A stretch of 61,769 bases of DNA, taken from positions 1 through 61,769 of the forward strand of contig NZ_JAHWGT010000041.1 of NCBI RefSeq assembly GCF_020873895.1, written 5' to 3'. Shown here piece after piece: positions 43,044-52,933 of this stretch. This DNA comes from Streptomyces sp. DH12. GTDB taxonomy: Bacteria > Actinomycetota > Actinomycetes > Streptomycetales > Streptomycetaceae. The position numbers and the translations under genes are program-made. Below the pieces are notes generated by a model. The model had not been told where the DNA came from and did no database searches. It saw nothing but the letters and a program-made list of their open reading frames with translations. The stretch's first letter is position 1; every line of letters begins with the position of its first letter.

Positions 43044-44432
43044 GTGGCGAACGACGCCAGCACCGTTTTCGACCTAGTGATCCTCGGCGGTGGCAGTGGC
43101 GGTTACGCCGCGGCCCTGCGGGGTGCGCAGCTGGGCCTGGACGTCGCACTGATCGAGAAGAACAAGCTCGGCGGCACCTGCCTGCACAACGGCTGCATCC
43201 CCACCAAGGCGCTGCTCCACGCCGGTGAGATCGCCGACCAGGCCCGCGAGGCCGAGCAGTTCGGCGTGAGGGCCTCCTTCGAGGGCATCGACATCAAGGG
43301 CGTCCACAAGTACAAGGACGACGTGATCTCCGGCCTGTACAAGGGCCTGCAGGGCCTGGTCGCCTCCCGCAAGGTGACCTACATCGAGGGCGAGGGCCGC
43401 CTCTCCTCCCCGACCTCCGTCGACGTGGGCGGCCGGCGCGTCGAGGGCCGCCACGTGCTGCTGGCGACCGGCTCCGTGCCGAAGTCGCTGCCGGGCCTGG
43501 AGATCGACGGCAACCGCATCCTCTCCTCCGACCACGCGCTGACCCTCGACCGGGTCCCCGAGTCGGCGATCATCCTCGGCGGCGGCGTCATCGGCGTCGA
43601 GTTCGCCTCGGCGTGGAAGTCCTTCGGCGCCGACGTCACGATCATCGAGGGCCTGAAGCACCTGGTCCCGGTCGAGGACGAGAACAGCTCGAAGCTGCTG
43701 GAGCGCGCGTTCCGCAAGCGCGGCATCAAGTTCAACCTGGGCACCTTCTTCCAGAGCGCCGAGTACACGGACGACGGCGTCAAGGTCACCCTCGCGGACG
43801 GCAAGACCTTCGAGGCGGAGGTGCTGCTCGTCGCGATCGGCCGCGGCCCGGTCTCGCAGGGCCTGGGCTACGAGGAGCAGGGCGTCGCCATGGACCGCGG
43901 CCACGTCCTGGTCGACGAGTACATGCGCACCAACGTGCCGACGATCTCGGCCGTGGGCGACCTCGTCCCCACCCTCCAGCTCGCGCACGTCGGCTTCGCC
44001 GAGGGCATCCTGGTGGCGGAGCGGCTGGCCGGCCTCAAGCCCGTCCCGATCGACTACGACGGCGTGCCGCGGGTGACGTACTGCCACCCGGAGGTCGCCT
44101 CCGTGGGCATCACCGAGGCGAAGGCCAAGGAGGTGTACGGCGCGGACAAGGTCGTCGCCCTGAAGTACAACCTCGCGGGCAACGGCAAGAGCAAGATCCT
44201 CAAGACCGCGGGCGAGATCAAGCTCGTGCAGGTCAAGGACGGTGCGGTGGTCGGCGTCCACATGGTCGGCGACCGCATGGGCGAGCAGGTCGGCGAGGCC
44301 CAGCTGATCTACAACTGGGAGGCGCTGCCGGCCGAGGTCGCGCAGCTCATCCACGCCCACCCGACGCAGAACGAGGCGCTCGGCGAGGCCCACCTGGCCC
44401 TGGCCGGCAAGCCCCTCCACTCCCACGACTGA
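43044..44432 (+). CDS. lpdA: Dihydrolipoyl dehydrogenase
   Basis: The FAD-containing E3 that re-oxidises dihydrolipoyl groups of 2-oxo acid dehydrogenases. The 462-aa protein has the FAD loop [13 protein letters not shown], the redox disulfide [14 protein letters not shown] (C46, C51) and the C-terminal [13 protein letters not shown] motif with catalytic His-Glu. I chose GTG 43044 (VANDAST) because it follows GGAGGACGTGAC and gives the standard length. sucB lies 59 nt downstream. Confidence 0.96.
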   Translation: MANDASTVFDLVILGGGSGGYAAALRGAQLGLDVALIEKNKLGGTCLHNGCIPTKALLHAGEIADQAREAEQFGVRASFEGIDIKGVHKYKDDVISGLYKGLQGLVASRKVTYIEGEGRLSSPTSVDVGGRRVEGRHVLLATGSVPKSLPGLEIDGNRILSSDHALTLDRVPESAIILGGGVIGVEFASAWKSFGADVTIIEGLKHLVPVEDENSSKLLERAFRKRGIKFNLGTFFQSAEYTDDGVKVTLADGKTFEAEVLLVAIGRGPVSQGLGYEEQGVAMDRGHVLVDEYMRTNVPTISAVGDLVPTLQLAHVGFAEGILVAERLAGLKPVPIDYDGVPRVTYCHPEVASVGITEAKAKEVYGADKVVALKYNLAGNGKSKILKTAGEIKLVQVKDGAVVGVHMVGDRMGEQVGEAQLIYNWEALPAEVAQLIHAHPTQNEALGEAHLALAGKPLHSHD

Positions 44433-44491
44433 CGCACCAGTCACCGGGCGCGACCACACACCGCACAAGTTCGTTAGGAGCAAGTGAAACC

Positions 44492-46348
44492 ATGCCGGTT
44501 TCCGTAACCCTGCCGGCGCTCGGCGAGAGCGTCACCGAGGGCACCGTCACCCGCTGGCTGAAGGCCGAGGGCGAGCGCGTCGAGGCCGACGAGCCGCTGC
44601 TCGAGGTCTCCACCGACAAGGTCGACACCGAGATCCCCGCCCCCGCCTCCGGCGTCCTGTCCTCCATCAAGGTCGCCGAGGACGAGACCGTCGAGGTCGG
44701 CGCCGAGCTGGCCGTCATCGACGACGGCTCGGGCGCCCCCGCCCAGGCCGAGGCCCCCGCCGAGGAGCCGGCCGCCGCTCCCGCCCAGGAGGCCGCGCCG
44801 GAGCCCGCCCCGGCCCCGGCCCAGGCCGAGGCCCCGGCCGCCCCCGCCCGGGAGGAGGCCCCGGCCGCCCCCGCGCAGGCCGAGGCGCCCGCCGCCCCGG
44901 CCGGTGGCGCGCAGGGCACCGAGGTCGTGCTGCCCGCGCTGGGCGAGTCGGTGACCGAGGGCACCGTCACGCGCTGGCTGAAGCAGGTCGGCGAGTCGGT
45001 CGAGGCCGACGAGCCGCTGCTGGAGGTCTCCACCGACAAGGTCGACACCGAGATCCCCGCCCCGACCTCCGGCGTCCTGCTGGAGATCGTCGTGGGCGAG
45101 GACGAGAGCGCCGAGGTCGGCGCCAAGCTGGGCGTCATCGGCGAGGCCGGTGCCGCTCCGGCCGCCGAGGCCGCCCCCGAGGCCCCCGCCCCGGCCGCCG
45201 AGCCGGCTCCCGCGCCCCAGGCGCAGGCCGCCCCCGCCCCGGCCCCCGCCGCCCCGGCGCAGCCCGCTCCCGCGCAGGCCGCCCCGGCCCCGGCCGCTCC
45301 CGCGCAGGCCGCTCCGGCGCCGGCGCAGCCCGCCCCGGCGCAGTCCGCTCCGGCCCCGGCCCCCGCCGCCCCGGCACAGTCCGCCCCCGCGCAGGCCGCC
45401 CCGGCCGCCGCGCAGGCGACGGACGAGGGCGCGTACGTCACCCCGCTGGTCCGCAAGCTCGCCTCCGAGCACGGGGTCGACCTCGGCTCGGTCAAGGGCA
45501 CCGGCGTCGGCGGCCGCATCCGCAAGCAGGACGTCATCGCCGCCGCCGAGGCCGCGAAGGCCCCGGCCGCCCCGGCCCAGGCCGCCGCGCCCGCCGCCAA
45601 GGCCCCGGCCGCGGAGGCGTCCCCGCTGCGCGGTCAGACGGTCAAGATGACCCGCATGCGCAAGGTCATCGGCGACAACATGATGAAGGCGCTGCACGGC
45701 CAGGCGCAGCTGTCCTCGGTCGTCGAGGTCGACATCACGAAGCTGATGCGCCTGCGCGACCGCGCGAAGGACGCCTTCGCCGCCCGCGAGGGCGTCAAGC
45801 TCTCCCCGATGCCGTTCTTCGTCAAGGCGGCGGCCCAGGCGCTGAAGGCCCACCCGGTCATCAACGCCCGGATCAACGAGGACGAGGGCACCATCACGTA
45901 CTTCGACTCGGAGAACATCGGCATCGCCGTGGACTCCGAGAAGGGTCTGATGACGCCGGTCATCAAGGGCGCCGGCGACCTGAACATCGCGGGCGTCGCC
46001 AAGGCCACGGCCGACCTGGCCGGCAAGGTCCGGGCGAGCAAGATCACCCCGGACGAGCTGGCCGGCGCGACCTTCACCATCAGCAACACCGGCTCGCGCG
46101 GCGCGCTGTTCGACACCATCATCGTCCCGCCGAACCAGGTCGCCATCCTGGGCATCGGCGCCACGGTGAAGCGCCCGGTCGTCGTGGACCACCCGGAGCT
46201 CGGCGAGACGATCGCCGTGCGCCACATGACGTACCTGACGCTCTCCTACGACCACCGCCTGGTGGACGGTGCCGACGCGGCCCGCTACCTGACGGCCGTC
46301 AAGGCGATCCTGGAGGCCGGCGAGTTCGAGGTCGACCTCGGCCTGTGA
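44492..46348 (+). CDS. sucB: 2-oxoglutarate dehydrogenase E2 (dihydrolipoyl acyltransferase)
   Basis: The E2 core of a 2-oxo acid dehydrogenase, 618 aa. Two lipoyl domains (lipoyl lysines K43 and K183, each in [12 protein letters not shown]) are followed by a Pro/Ala/Gln-rich flexible linker (about 225-310), a peripheral-subunit-binding domain ([20 protein letters not shown]...) and the catalytic domain with [11 protein letters not shown]. Its exact partner E1 cannot be read from sequence; the 2-oxoglutarate role is by family convention. ATG 44492 after TAGGAG. Confidence 0.92.
   Translation: MPVSVTLPALGESVTEGTVTRWLKAEGERVEADEPLLEVSTDKVDTEIPAPASGVLSSIKVAEDETVEVGAELAVIDDGSGAPAQAEAPAEEPAAAPAQEAAPEPAPAPAQAEAPAAPAREEAPAAPAQAEAPAAPAGGAQGTEVVLPALGESVTEGTVTRWLKQVGESVEADEPLLEVSTDKVDTEIPAPTSGVLLEIVVGEDESAEVGAKLGVIGEAGAAPAAEAAPEAPAPAAEPAPAPQAQAAPAPAPAAPAQPAPAQAAPAPAAPAQAAPAPAQPAPAQSAPAPAPAAPAQSAPAQAAPAAAQATDEGAYVTPLVRKLASEHGVDLGSVKGTGVGGRIRKQDVIAAAEAAKAPAAPAQAAAPAAKAPAAEASPLRGQTVKMTRMRKVIGDNMMKALHGQAQLSSVVEVDITKLMRLRDRAKDAFAAREGVKLSPMPFFVKAAAQALKAHPVINARINEDEGTITYFDSENIGIAVDSEKGLMTPVIKGAGDLNIAGVAKATADLAGKVRASKITPDELAGATFTISNTGSRGALFDTIIVPPNQVAILGIGATVKRPVVVDHPELGETIAVRHMTYLTLSYDHRLVDGADAARYLTAVKAILEAGEFEVDLGL
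44582..45063 (+). repeat. Duplicated lipoyl-domain DNA in sucB
   Basis: Bases 44581-44640 and 45001-45060 are the same except for one base (59/60). They encode the core of the two lipoyl domains. The near-identity at silent positions suggests recent duplication or gene conversion. Confidence 0.85.
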
Positions 46349-46374
46349 GCCCCCTCGGCTGACGCACGTCCGAC

Positions 46375-46415
46375 ACGGCGCCCCCGCCCGGCAGTTGCCG
46401 GTGCGGGGGCGCCGT
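46375..46415. terminator. Terminator after sucB
   Basis: A 13-bp stem (46375-46387 and 46403-46415) with a further 5-bp inner stem lies 27 nt past the sucB stop, before the GntR-family gene. Confidence 0.8.
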
Positions 46416-46491
46416 CGTCGTCGGCGCGAGGGCCGGGCGGAATAATGGCCGCGATGGCGTCGACCGCCACGGCAGCGAAGGAGCCCTCTCC

Positions 46492-47121
46492 ATGACCACC
46501 CCGCCCCCCGTCGTGCACTCGCTGCGCGAGCAGATCCGCGAGCACATCGTGGAGGGGATCGTCAGCGGCCGGTGGAAGCCGGGCGAGCGGATCGTGGAGC
46601 GCCGCATCGCGACGGAGCTCCAGGTCAGCCAGACCCCGGTGCGCGAGGCGCTGCGCGAGCTGGAGAGCCTGCGGCTGATCGAGTCGGCGCCCAACAAGGG
46701 CGTGCGCGTACGCAACCTCACGGCCGCCGACCTGGAGGAGTCCTACCCGGTCCGGGCGGGCCTGGAGCAGATCGCCGCGGAGCTGGCGGCCGAGCGGCTG
46801 GCGGCGGACTGCTCGGCGCTGGAGCCGCACGTGGCGGCCCTGTACGAGGCGGACGCGCACGGCGACGGGACGGCGCAGGTGCGGCACACGGTCGCCTTCC
46901 ACCGCGAGCTCGTCCGCGCCGCGCACAACGCCGTCCTGCTGCACACCTGGGAGGGGCTGGGGATCGAGGTCTTCACCGCCCTGTCGATCCGCTGGCTCGG
47001 GACGGTGCAGAAGGAGTACGCGCAGGAGCACCAGGACCTGGTGGCGGCCTTCCGGCGCCGCGACCCGGAGATCGGCGGCCTGGTCAAGGCCCACGTCCTG
47101 GGCTGCGCGCCCCGCGCCTAG
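46492..47121 (+). CDS. GntR/FCD-family transcriptional regulator
   Basis: A 209-aa DNA-binding protein. The winged HTH (about 8-72) contains VSQTPVREALRELESLRLIESAPNKGVRVR, typical of the FadR subgroup. An all-helical FCD ligand domain follows (about 80-200) with His and Asp residues that often bind a metal and carboxylate. It sits between sucB and aceE in the same direction, the place of PdhR-like regulators, so control of pyruvate dehydrogenase is a fair guess. ATG 46492. Confidence 0.88.
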   Translation: MTTPPPVVHSLREQIREHIVEGIVSGRWKPGERIVERRIATELQVSQTPVREALRELESLRLIESAPNKGVRVRNLTAADLEESYPVRAGLEQIAAELAAERLAADCSALEPHVAALYEADAHGDGTAQVRHTVAFHRELVRAAHNAVLLHTWEGLGIEVFTALSIRWLGTVQKEYAQEHQDLVAAFRRRDPEIGGLVKAHVLGCAPRA

Positions 47122-47464
47122 CACCCGTCCGGGCACACCCGGTCGGTCGGGGAGCCCGGCACCCGGCCGGGGAGCCCCGCACCCGCACTCGTCGGGGAAG
47201 CCCGCACTCGCCCGGCCCGCGCGCTCATCCTGCGGTGGGCGCGCTCACCCGTCCACCCCGGCCTGCGAAAACACGGCACCCGGTGCCCAAAAACATGGCA
47301 CCCGATGCCGACTTTGCCCGTTGACATAAGATTTTGCCCCTCCCCCTTTGATCGATCATCGATCACGGCCGTACAGTCGTCGGCGGACTTCAACAAGAGG
47401 TCCTTCGCCCTGTCCTGCCAAGACCAAGGGCTCCCCACCCCTTCGACTCAGGAAGGCGGCGACT
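47122..47464. promoter_or_regulatory. aceE upstream region with tandem operators
   Basis: The 343-bp gap starts with three degenerate GGGGAGCCC-type repeats (about 47149-47215). Next are two near-identical 20-bp elements (47268-47287 and 47290-47309, 18/20 matches, 22 bp apart), each with a GGCA...TGCC dyad. A TTGACA (47321-47326) and TAAGAT (47327-47332) follow, then a perfect palindrome TGATCGA-tca-TCGATCA (47349-47365). This looks like a regulated promoter for aceE. Confidence 0.6.
47268..47309. repeat. Tandem 20-bp dyad elements upstream of aceE
   Basis: Two directly repeated 20-mers share AAAACA-GGCACCCG-TGCC and differ at two positions. The first core is the perfect dyad GGCACC-c-GGTGCC (47275-47287). 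The second is GGCA-cccga-TGCC (47297-47309). The 22-bp spacing puts them on one face of the helix. Confidence 0.75.
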
Positions 47465-50158
47465 ATGACCGACCCGACCCGCATCCAGCCGAGCGAGCTC
47501 GACCAGCTCCCGGACCGCGACCCCGAGGAGACCGCCGAGTGGCAGGCGTCCCTCGACGCCGTGACCGCCGCGGCGGGGCCGCACCGTGCCGCGTACCTGA
47601 TGCGCCGCACCCTGGAGCGGGCCGAGGGCGCCGGTCTGGCGCTGCCGAAGCTGCTGGAGACCGACTACGTCAACACCATCCCCACCTCCGCCGAGGCCGG
47701 CTACGGCTTCGACGGCGACGAGGAGATGGAAGCCCGCATCACCGCCTGGAACCGGTGGAACGCCGCCGCCATGGTGACCCGCGGCGCGAAGTACGGCGTC
47801 GGCGGCCACATCGCCACCTTCGCCTCGGCCGCGTGGCTCTACGAGACCGGCTTCAACCACTTCTTCCACGGCAAGGAGCGCGACGGCTCCGGCGACCAGC
47901 TGTTCATCCAGGGCCACGCCTCCCCCGGCATCTACGCCCGCGCCTTCCTCGACGGGCGGCTGACCGAGGCGCAGCTGGACAACTTCCGCCAGGAGTCCGG
48001 CGGCAACGGCCTGCCCTCCTACCCGCACCCGCGGCGCCTGCCGTGGCTGTGGGAGTTCCCCACGGTCTCCATGGGCCTGGGCCCCCTCTCCGCGATCTAC
48101 CAGGCGCGGTTCAACCGCTACCTCACCAACCGCGGCGTCAAGGACGTCTCCGCCTCGCACGTGTGGGCGTTCCTCGGCGACGGCGAGATGGACGAGCCGG
48201 AGTCGACCGCGGCACTCGCGCTCGCCGCGCGTGAGGGCCTGGACAACCTCACCTTCGTCATCAACTGCAACCTCCAGCGCCTCGACGGCCCCGTCCGCGC
48301 CAACTTCAAGATCGTGCAGGAGCTGGAGGCCCAGTTCCGCGGCGCCGGCTGGAACGTCGTGAAGTCGCTGTGGGGCACCGCGTGGGACGAGCTGTTCCGG
48401 CTCGACACCGCCGGCGCGCTCGTCCGCCGCCTGCGCGAGGTGCCGGACGCCCAGGTGCAGACGTACCAGACCCGCGACGCCGCCTACATCCGCCAGGACT
48501 TCTTCGGCAAGGACCCGGCGCTCGTCGAGATGGCGAAGCTGCTGTCCGACGACAAGATCGTCGAGTGCTTCCACACCTCCCGCGGCGGCCACGAGGCCCG
48601 CAAGGTCTTCGCCGCGTACAAGGCCGCCCTCGGCCACAGGGGCGCGCCGACGGTGATCCTCGCCCAGACGGTGAAGGGCCACACCCTCGGCCGCGGCTTC
48701 GCCTCCAAGAACGCCAACCACCAGATGAAGAAGCTCTCGGTGGACGAGTTCAAGGACATGCGCGAGCTGCTCGGCCTGCCCATCCCGGACAGCGCCTTCG
48801 CCGACGGCCAGGTGCCCTACGGCCACCCGGGCGCCGACGCCCCCGAGGTCCGCTACCTCCAGGAGCGCCGCGCCGCCCTCGGCGGCCCCGCCCCGGCCCG
48901 CCGCGTCCACCCGGTCGCGCCGCTGCCGGCCCCGGCGGAGAAGGCGTTCGCCGCCTTCGACAAGGGCTCCGGATCGCAGTCGATCGCCACCACCATGGCG
49001 TTCGTCCGGCTGGTGAAGGACCTGGTCCGCGACAAGGAGACCGGCCGGCGCTGGGTGCCGATCGTCCCGGACGAGGCCCGCACGTTCGGCATGGAGTCGC
49101 TCTTCCCCTCGCTCGGCATCTACTCGCCGAAGGGCCAGACGTACGAGCCGGTCGACCGCGACCAGCTGATGTACTACAAGGAGGCCGTCAACGGCCAGAT
49201 CCTGAACGAGGGCATCACCGAGGCCGGCTCGATGGCCGACTTCATCGCCGCGTCGACCGCGTACTCGACGCACGGCGAGCCGATGATCCCGTTCTACATC
49301 TTCTACTCGATGTTCGGCTGGCAGCGGACCGCCGACCAGATGTGGCAGCTCGGCGACCAGCTCGGCCGGGGCTTCCTCGTCGGCGCGACGGCCGGCCGCA
49401 CCACGCTGACCGGCGAGGGCCTCCAGCACGCCGACGGCCACTCCCCCGTCATCGCGGCGACCAACCCGGCGGCCCTCAGCTACGACCCGGCGTTCGCCTA
49501 CGAGGTCGCGGTGATCGTCAAGGACGGTCTGCGCCGGATGTACGGCGAGGGCGCCCCGGGCGAGGACCCGAACGTCTTCTACTACCTGACCGTGTACAAC
49601 GAGCCGATGCCGCAGCCCGCCAAGCCGGCCGTCGAGGGCATCGACGAGGCCATCGTCAAGGGCCTGTACCGGTTCCGCGAGGGCACCGGCCCCGAGGGCG
49701 CCCCGCGCGTCCAGCTGCTGTCCTCCGGCACGGCGATCCACTGGGCCCTCCAGGCGCAGGAGACGCTGGCCGCCGAGTGGGGCGTGACCGCCGACGTGTG
49801 GTCCGCGACCTCGTGGACGGAGCTGCGGCGCGACGCGCTGGAGGCCGACGCGGCGCTGCTGCGCGGCGAGGAGCGGGTGCCGTACGTGCGGCAGGCGCTG
49901 GCCGACGCGCAGGGCCCGGTCCTGGCCGTCAGCGACTACATGCGCCAGGTGCCGGACCAGATCGCGCAGTGGGTGGAGCAGGACTACAGCTCGCTCGGCG
50001 CCGACGGCTTCGGCCTGTCGGACACCCGCGAGGCGGCCCGCCGCCACTTCGGCGTGGACGCCCCGTCGATCGTGGTCGCCGCCCTGGCCCAGCTCGCCCG
50101 GCGCGGCGAGGTCCCGGCCTCCGCGGTGAAGGACGCCCGGGAGCGCTACGGGCTGTGA
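47465..50158 (+). CDS. aceE: Pyruvate dehydrogenase E1 (homodimeric type)
   Basis: AceE is the thiamine-diphosphate decarboxylase of the pyruvate dehydrogenase complex, 897 aa and usual length. The N-terminal segment ...GHIATFASAAWLYETGFNHFFHG, the ThDP/Mg motif GDGEMDEPES...NLTFVINCNLQRLDGPVR, and the GRTTLTGEGLQHADGHS segment are typical. ATG 47465 is 9 nt after CAGGAAGG. It has no E2 next to it; the E2 and E3 used are presumably those encoded elsewhere and by lpdA. Confidence 0.96.
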   Translation: MTDPTRIQPSELDQLPDRDPEETAEWQASLDAVTAAAGPHRAAYLMRRTLERAEGAGLALPKLLETDYVNTIPTSAEAGYGFDGDEEMEARITAWNRWNAAAMVTRGAKYGVGGHIATFASAAWLYETGFNHFFHGKERDGSGDQLFIQGHASPGIYARAFLDGRLTEAQLDNFRQESGGNGLPSYPHPRRLPWLWEFPTVSMGLGPLSAIYQARFNRYLTNRGVKDVSASHVWAFLGDGEMDEPESTAALALAAREGLDNLTFVINCNLQRLDGPVRANFKIVQELEAQFRGAGWNVVKSLWGTAWDELFRLDTAGALVRRLREVPDAQVQTYQTRDAAYIRQDFFGKDPALVEMAKLLSDDKIVECFHTSRGGHEARKVFAAYKAALGHRGAPTVILAQTVKGHTLGRGFASKNANHQMKKLSVDEFKDMRELLGLPIPDSAFADGQVPYGHPGADAPEVRYLQERRAALGGPAPARRVHPVAPLPAPAEKAFAAFDKGSGSQSIATTMAFVRLVKDLVRDKETGRRWVPIVPDEARTFGMESLFPSLGIYSPKGQTYEPVDRDQLMYYKEAVNGQILNEGITEAGSMADFIAASTAYSTHGEPMIPFYIFYSMFGWQRTADQMWQLGDQLGRGFLVGATAGRTTLTGEGLQHADGHSPVIAATNPAALSYDPAFAYEVAVIVKDGLRRMYGEGAPGEDPNVFYYLTVYNEPMPQPAKPAVEGIDEAIVKGLYRFREGTGPEGAPRVQLLSSGTAIHWALQAQETLAAEWGVTADVWSATSWTELRRDALEADAALLRGEERVPYVRQALADAQGPVLAVSDYMRQVPDQIAQWVEQDYSSLGADGFGLSDTREAARRHFGVDAPSIVVAALAQLARRGEVPASAVKDARERYGL

Positions 50159-50163
50159 GGCGT

Positions 50164-50208
50164 GCAGGAGGCCCCCGCCCGGCTCAGGCCGGGGCGGGGG
50201 CCTCCTGC
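50164..50208. terminator. Terminator after aceE
   Basis: A perfect 17-bp stem (50164-50180 and 50192-50208) with a small inner stem ends 12 nt before the next start codon. It is a compact terminator for aceE. Confidence 0.8.
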
Positions 50209-50219
50209 ATGATGGGGCC

Positions 50220-51185
50220 ATGCGCGCTGCCCGGCTGATCAAGATGGTGCTCCTGCTCCAGTCGCGGCCGTCCATGACCGCCGCCGAGCTCGCCGCCGAA
50301 CTCGAGGTGTCGGAGCGGACCGTCACCCGTGACGCGCTCGCCCTCTCGGAGGCCGGGGTGCCCGTGTACGCCGACCGGGGCCGCGCGGGCGGTTACCGGC
50401 TGGTCGGCGGCTACCGCACGCGGCTGACCGGTCTGGCGCGCGGGGAGGCCGAGGCGCTGTTCCTCTCCGGGGTGCCGGGGGCGCTGCGGGAGATGGGGCT
50501 GGAGGACGCGGCGTCGGCGGCCCGGCTGAAGGTGTCGGCGGCGCTCCTGCCGTCGCTGCGGGACGCGCCGGTCGCGGTGGCCCAGCGCTTCCACCTGGAC
50601 GCGCCGGCCTGGTACCGGGAGCCGCAGACGCCCGAGCTGCTGCCGGTGGTCGCGGAGGCGGTGTGGGACGACCGGCCGGTGCGGGCGCGCTACCGGCGCG
50701 GGGACACGGAGGTGGAGCGGGAGCTGGCCCCGCACGGGCTCGTGCTGAAGGCGGGCGTCTGGTACCTGTGCGCCCGTGCCGGCGCGGAGTTCCGCGTCTA
50801 CCGCGTGGACCGCTTCACGGCCGTGGCGCTCGGCGGCGGACGCTTCGACCGGGACGCCGACTTCGACCTGCCCGCCTTCTGGGAGGAGCGGGCCGCCGAG
50901 TTCGCCCGCTCGCTGCTGCGGGCGCGGGCGGTGGTGCGGCTGACGGAGGCCGGGGCGCGCGAACTGCCGTACGTGACGGACCGGGCCGCCGCGCGCGAGG
51001 CCCTGGAGGCGGCGGGCCCGCCGGACGGGGAGGGCCGGGTGACGGTGTCGCTGCCGGTGGAGTCCGAGGAGGTCGCGTACGGCCAGCTCCTCCGCCTCGG
51101 GGCCGAGGCGGAGGTGCTGGAACCGGCGTCGCTGCGGGCGCTGTTCGCCCGCGCCGCGGTCCGGATGGCGGAGCTCTACCGGTGA
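50220..51185 (+). CDS. WYL-domain HTH transcriptional regulator
   Basis: A 321-aa regulator. An N-terminal HTH of the DeoR/HTH_11 type (RLIKMVLLLQSR...TAAELAAELEVSERTVTRDALALSEAGVPVYADRG) leads into a WYL domain (about 140-225) and a C-terminal WCX-like region. WYL domains often bind nucleic acid or nucleotide ligands. It is convergent with the SDR gene. The target is unknown, though it may be the neighbouring SDR. Confidence 0.9.
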   Translation: MRAARLIKMVLLLQSRPSMTAAELAAELEVSERTVTRDALALSEAGVPVYADRGRAGGYRLVGGYRTRLTGLARGEAEALFLSGVPGALREMGLEDAASAARLKVSAALLPSLRDAPVAVAQRFHLDAPAWYREPQTPELLPVVAEAVWDDRPVRARYRRGDTEVERELAPHGLVLKAGVWYLCARAGAEFRVYRVDRFTAVALGGGRFDRDADFDLPAFWEERAAEFARSLLRARAVVRLTEAGARELPYVTDRAAAREALEAAGPPDGEGRVTVSLPVESEEVAYGQLLRLGAEAEVLEPASLRALFARAAVRMAELYR

Positions 51186-51206
51186 CCGGCGGGGCCGGCG
51201 GCGCGG

Positions 51207-52148
51207 CTACCGGTAGTCGTCGGCGGTCGCGTCCCTGCCGCCGTGGACGACCTCGATGAAGTAGGCCCAGCCGTCCGGCCGCGACCCGTCGGCGTCGGTG
51301 AAGCCGTACTCGCGGGCGAGCTGCCCGCTGGAGAGGGACCGGCCGTTCCACCGGTGCCGGTCGGGGTCGGCGGCGAGCGCGGCGACGGCCCGGCCGACGT
51401 ACACGGGCGACTCGGCGATGGCGAAGTGCGGCTCCTTGGCGAGCGCGTCGCGCCAGTTCTCCTCGCGTACGCCGTAGTGGTCGAGCATCGCTTCGGAGCG
51501 CAGGTAGCCGGGGGTGAGCGCGACGGCGGTGCCGCCGACCTCCTTCAGGTCCTCGCCCAGCGCGAACGCCATGCGCAGCGGGGCGTACTTGGCGAGGTCG
51601 AAGTAGAAGTTCTCCCGGAAGCGCGTGTTGTACTCGGCCGTCCCGTCCGTCATCTCCACGACGAGCCCGCCCGGGTGGCGGACGAGGAGGGGCAGGGCGC
51701 AGCTGCTGGTGATGGCGTGGCTGCGGATGCCGAGGTCGAGCATGCGCAGGCCCTGGTCGAGGTCGGTCTCCCACATCTTCTCGCCCCACGGGATGAGGTG
51801 GTCGCCGCCCCAGAGGCCGTTGACGAGGACGTCGAGCCGGCCGCGCTCCTCGTCGATGCGCGCGACGAGCGCGCGCACCTCCTCGGGCCGCAGGTGGTCG
51901 ACCGGTACGGCGATGCCCTCGCCGCCGGCGGCGGTGACCAGCTCGGCGGTCTCCTCAATGGTCTCGGTGGGTCGGCCTACCTCGCTGACGCGGGTGCGGG
52001 TGGTGCGCCCGGTGGCGTAGACGGTGGCGCCCGCGGCGCCGAGCTGGACGGCGATGGCGCGGCCCGCGCCGCGGGTCGCCCCGGCCACGAGGGCGACGGT
52101 CCCGGTGAGCGGCCGTGTCTGCTGGTGGTCGATGTCGCTGGTGGTCAT
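51207..52148 (-). CDS. Atypical SDR-family oxidoreductase
   Basis: A 313-aa Rossmann protein with the cofactor loop AGATRGAGRAIA (21-32). The usual NNAG is replaced by VNGLWGG (109-115) and the usual YxxxK appears as F183-D-L-A-K187, with tyrosine one residue earlier (Tyr182). The enzyme may use Tyr182 or be non-classical. ATG 52148 was chosen; longer readings are shadows. Substrate unknown. Confidence 0.88.
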   Translation of the reverse strand: MTTSDIDHQQTRPLTGTVALVAGATRGAGRAIAVQLGAAGATVYATGRTTRTRVSEVGRPTETIEETAELVTAAGGEGIAVPVDHLRPEEVRALVARIDEERGRLDVLVNGLWGGDHLIPWGEKMWETDLDQGLRMLDLGIRSHAITSSCALPLLVRHPGGLVVEMTDGTAEYNTRFRENFYFDLAKYAPLRMAFALGEDLKEVGGTAVALTPGYLRSEAMLDHYGVREENWRDALAKEPHFAIAESPVYVGRAVAALAADPDRHRWNGRSLSSGQLAREYGFTDADGSRPDGWAYFIEVVHGGRDATADDYR

Positions 52149-52331
52149 GGGACGACCGTCGCACGGAAAGGCGACATCCTCTGTCCGGTATTCCGCGGGT
52201 TCCCCCCGGCGGCGCAGGGCGGCCCCGGCGGCCCCCGGCGTCTCCCGGCGGGTCGTCCGCCGCCCCGGCGCGTCCCGTTCCGACCGCTCCGGCGTGCGGC
52301 GCCCCCCGGCACACCGGATGCTGGTCCCGTG

Positions 52332-52850
52332 ATGGACGAGACGGAGTTCTGGGAGATCGTCGACTCGACCCGCGAGGCCGCCGAGGGCGACCCCGAGGAC
52401 CACGCCGAGCTGCTCGTGGAGCGGCTGGTGCGGCTCGACCCGGACTCCGTGCTCGACTTCGCCCGCCACTTCGAGGTGCGCTACAACCGGGCGTACACCT
52501 GGGACCTGTGGGCCGCCGCGGCGGTCCTGCTGGGCGGTGCGGGCGAGGACGCGTTCGACTGGTTCCGGTGCTGGCTGATCGGCCAGGGCCGGGAGGTGTT
52601 CGAGGGCGCCGTCCACGACGCGGAGACGCTCGCGGAGCTGCTGGAGGACTTCGACCCGGAGCTGGACGGGGACGGCGAGGAGCTGGGGTACGCGGCGGAC
52701 GAGGCGTACGAGCAGCTCACCGGTACCGACGCGCCCGACCTCGGTGTCCCACCGCAGCCGGCCGACCCGGCGGGCGAGCCGCTCGACGTGGACGACGACA
52801 GCGCCCTGGCGGAGCGGCTGCCGCGGCTGTGGGACCGCTTCGGCGGCTGA
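52332..52850 (+). CDS. DUF4240 protein
   Basis: A 172-aa acidic protein beginning MDETEFWEIVDSTREAAEGD, the DUF4240 pattern, with WDLWAAAAVLLGGAGEDAFDWFRCWLIGQGREVFE in the middle. No signal peptide. Function unknown. An in-frame GTG directly precedes the ATG at 52332. It is divergent from the SDR gene. Confidence 0.85.
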   Translation: MDETEFWEIVDSTREAAEGDPEDHAELLVERLVRLDPDSVLDFARHFEVRYNRAYTWDLWAAAAVLLGGAGEDAFDWFRCWLIGQGREVFEGAVHDAETLAELLEDFDPELDGDGEELGYAADEAYEQLTGTDAPDLGVPPQPADPAGEPLDVDDDSALAERLPRLWDRFGG

Positions 52851-52933
52851 CCGGCCCCGCGCCGGGGGCGGACCGGTCCCTCCCGGGCGGTCGGCGGCGC
52901 CGGCCGCCGCCGGGCCGGGCGCGCGGCCGGGTG

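Noticed and set aside
44474-46255. 593-codon minus-strand Gly-rich frame
   Set aside because: Exact antisense of sucB; the Gly runs mirror its Pro/Ala linker.
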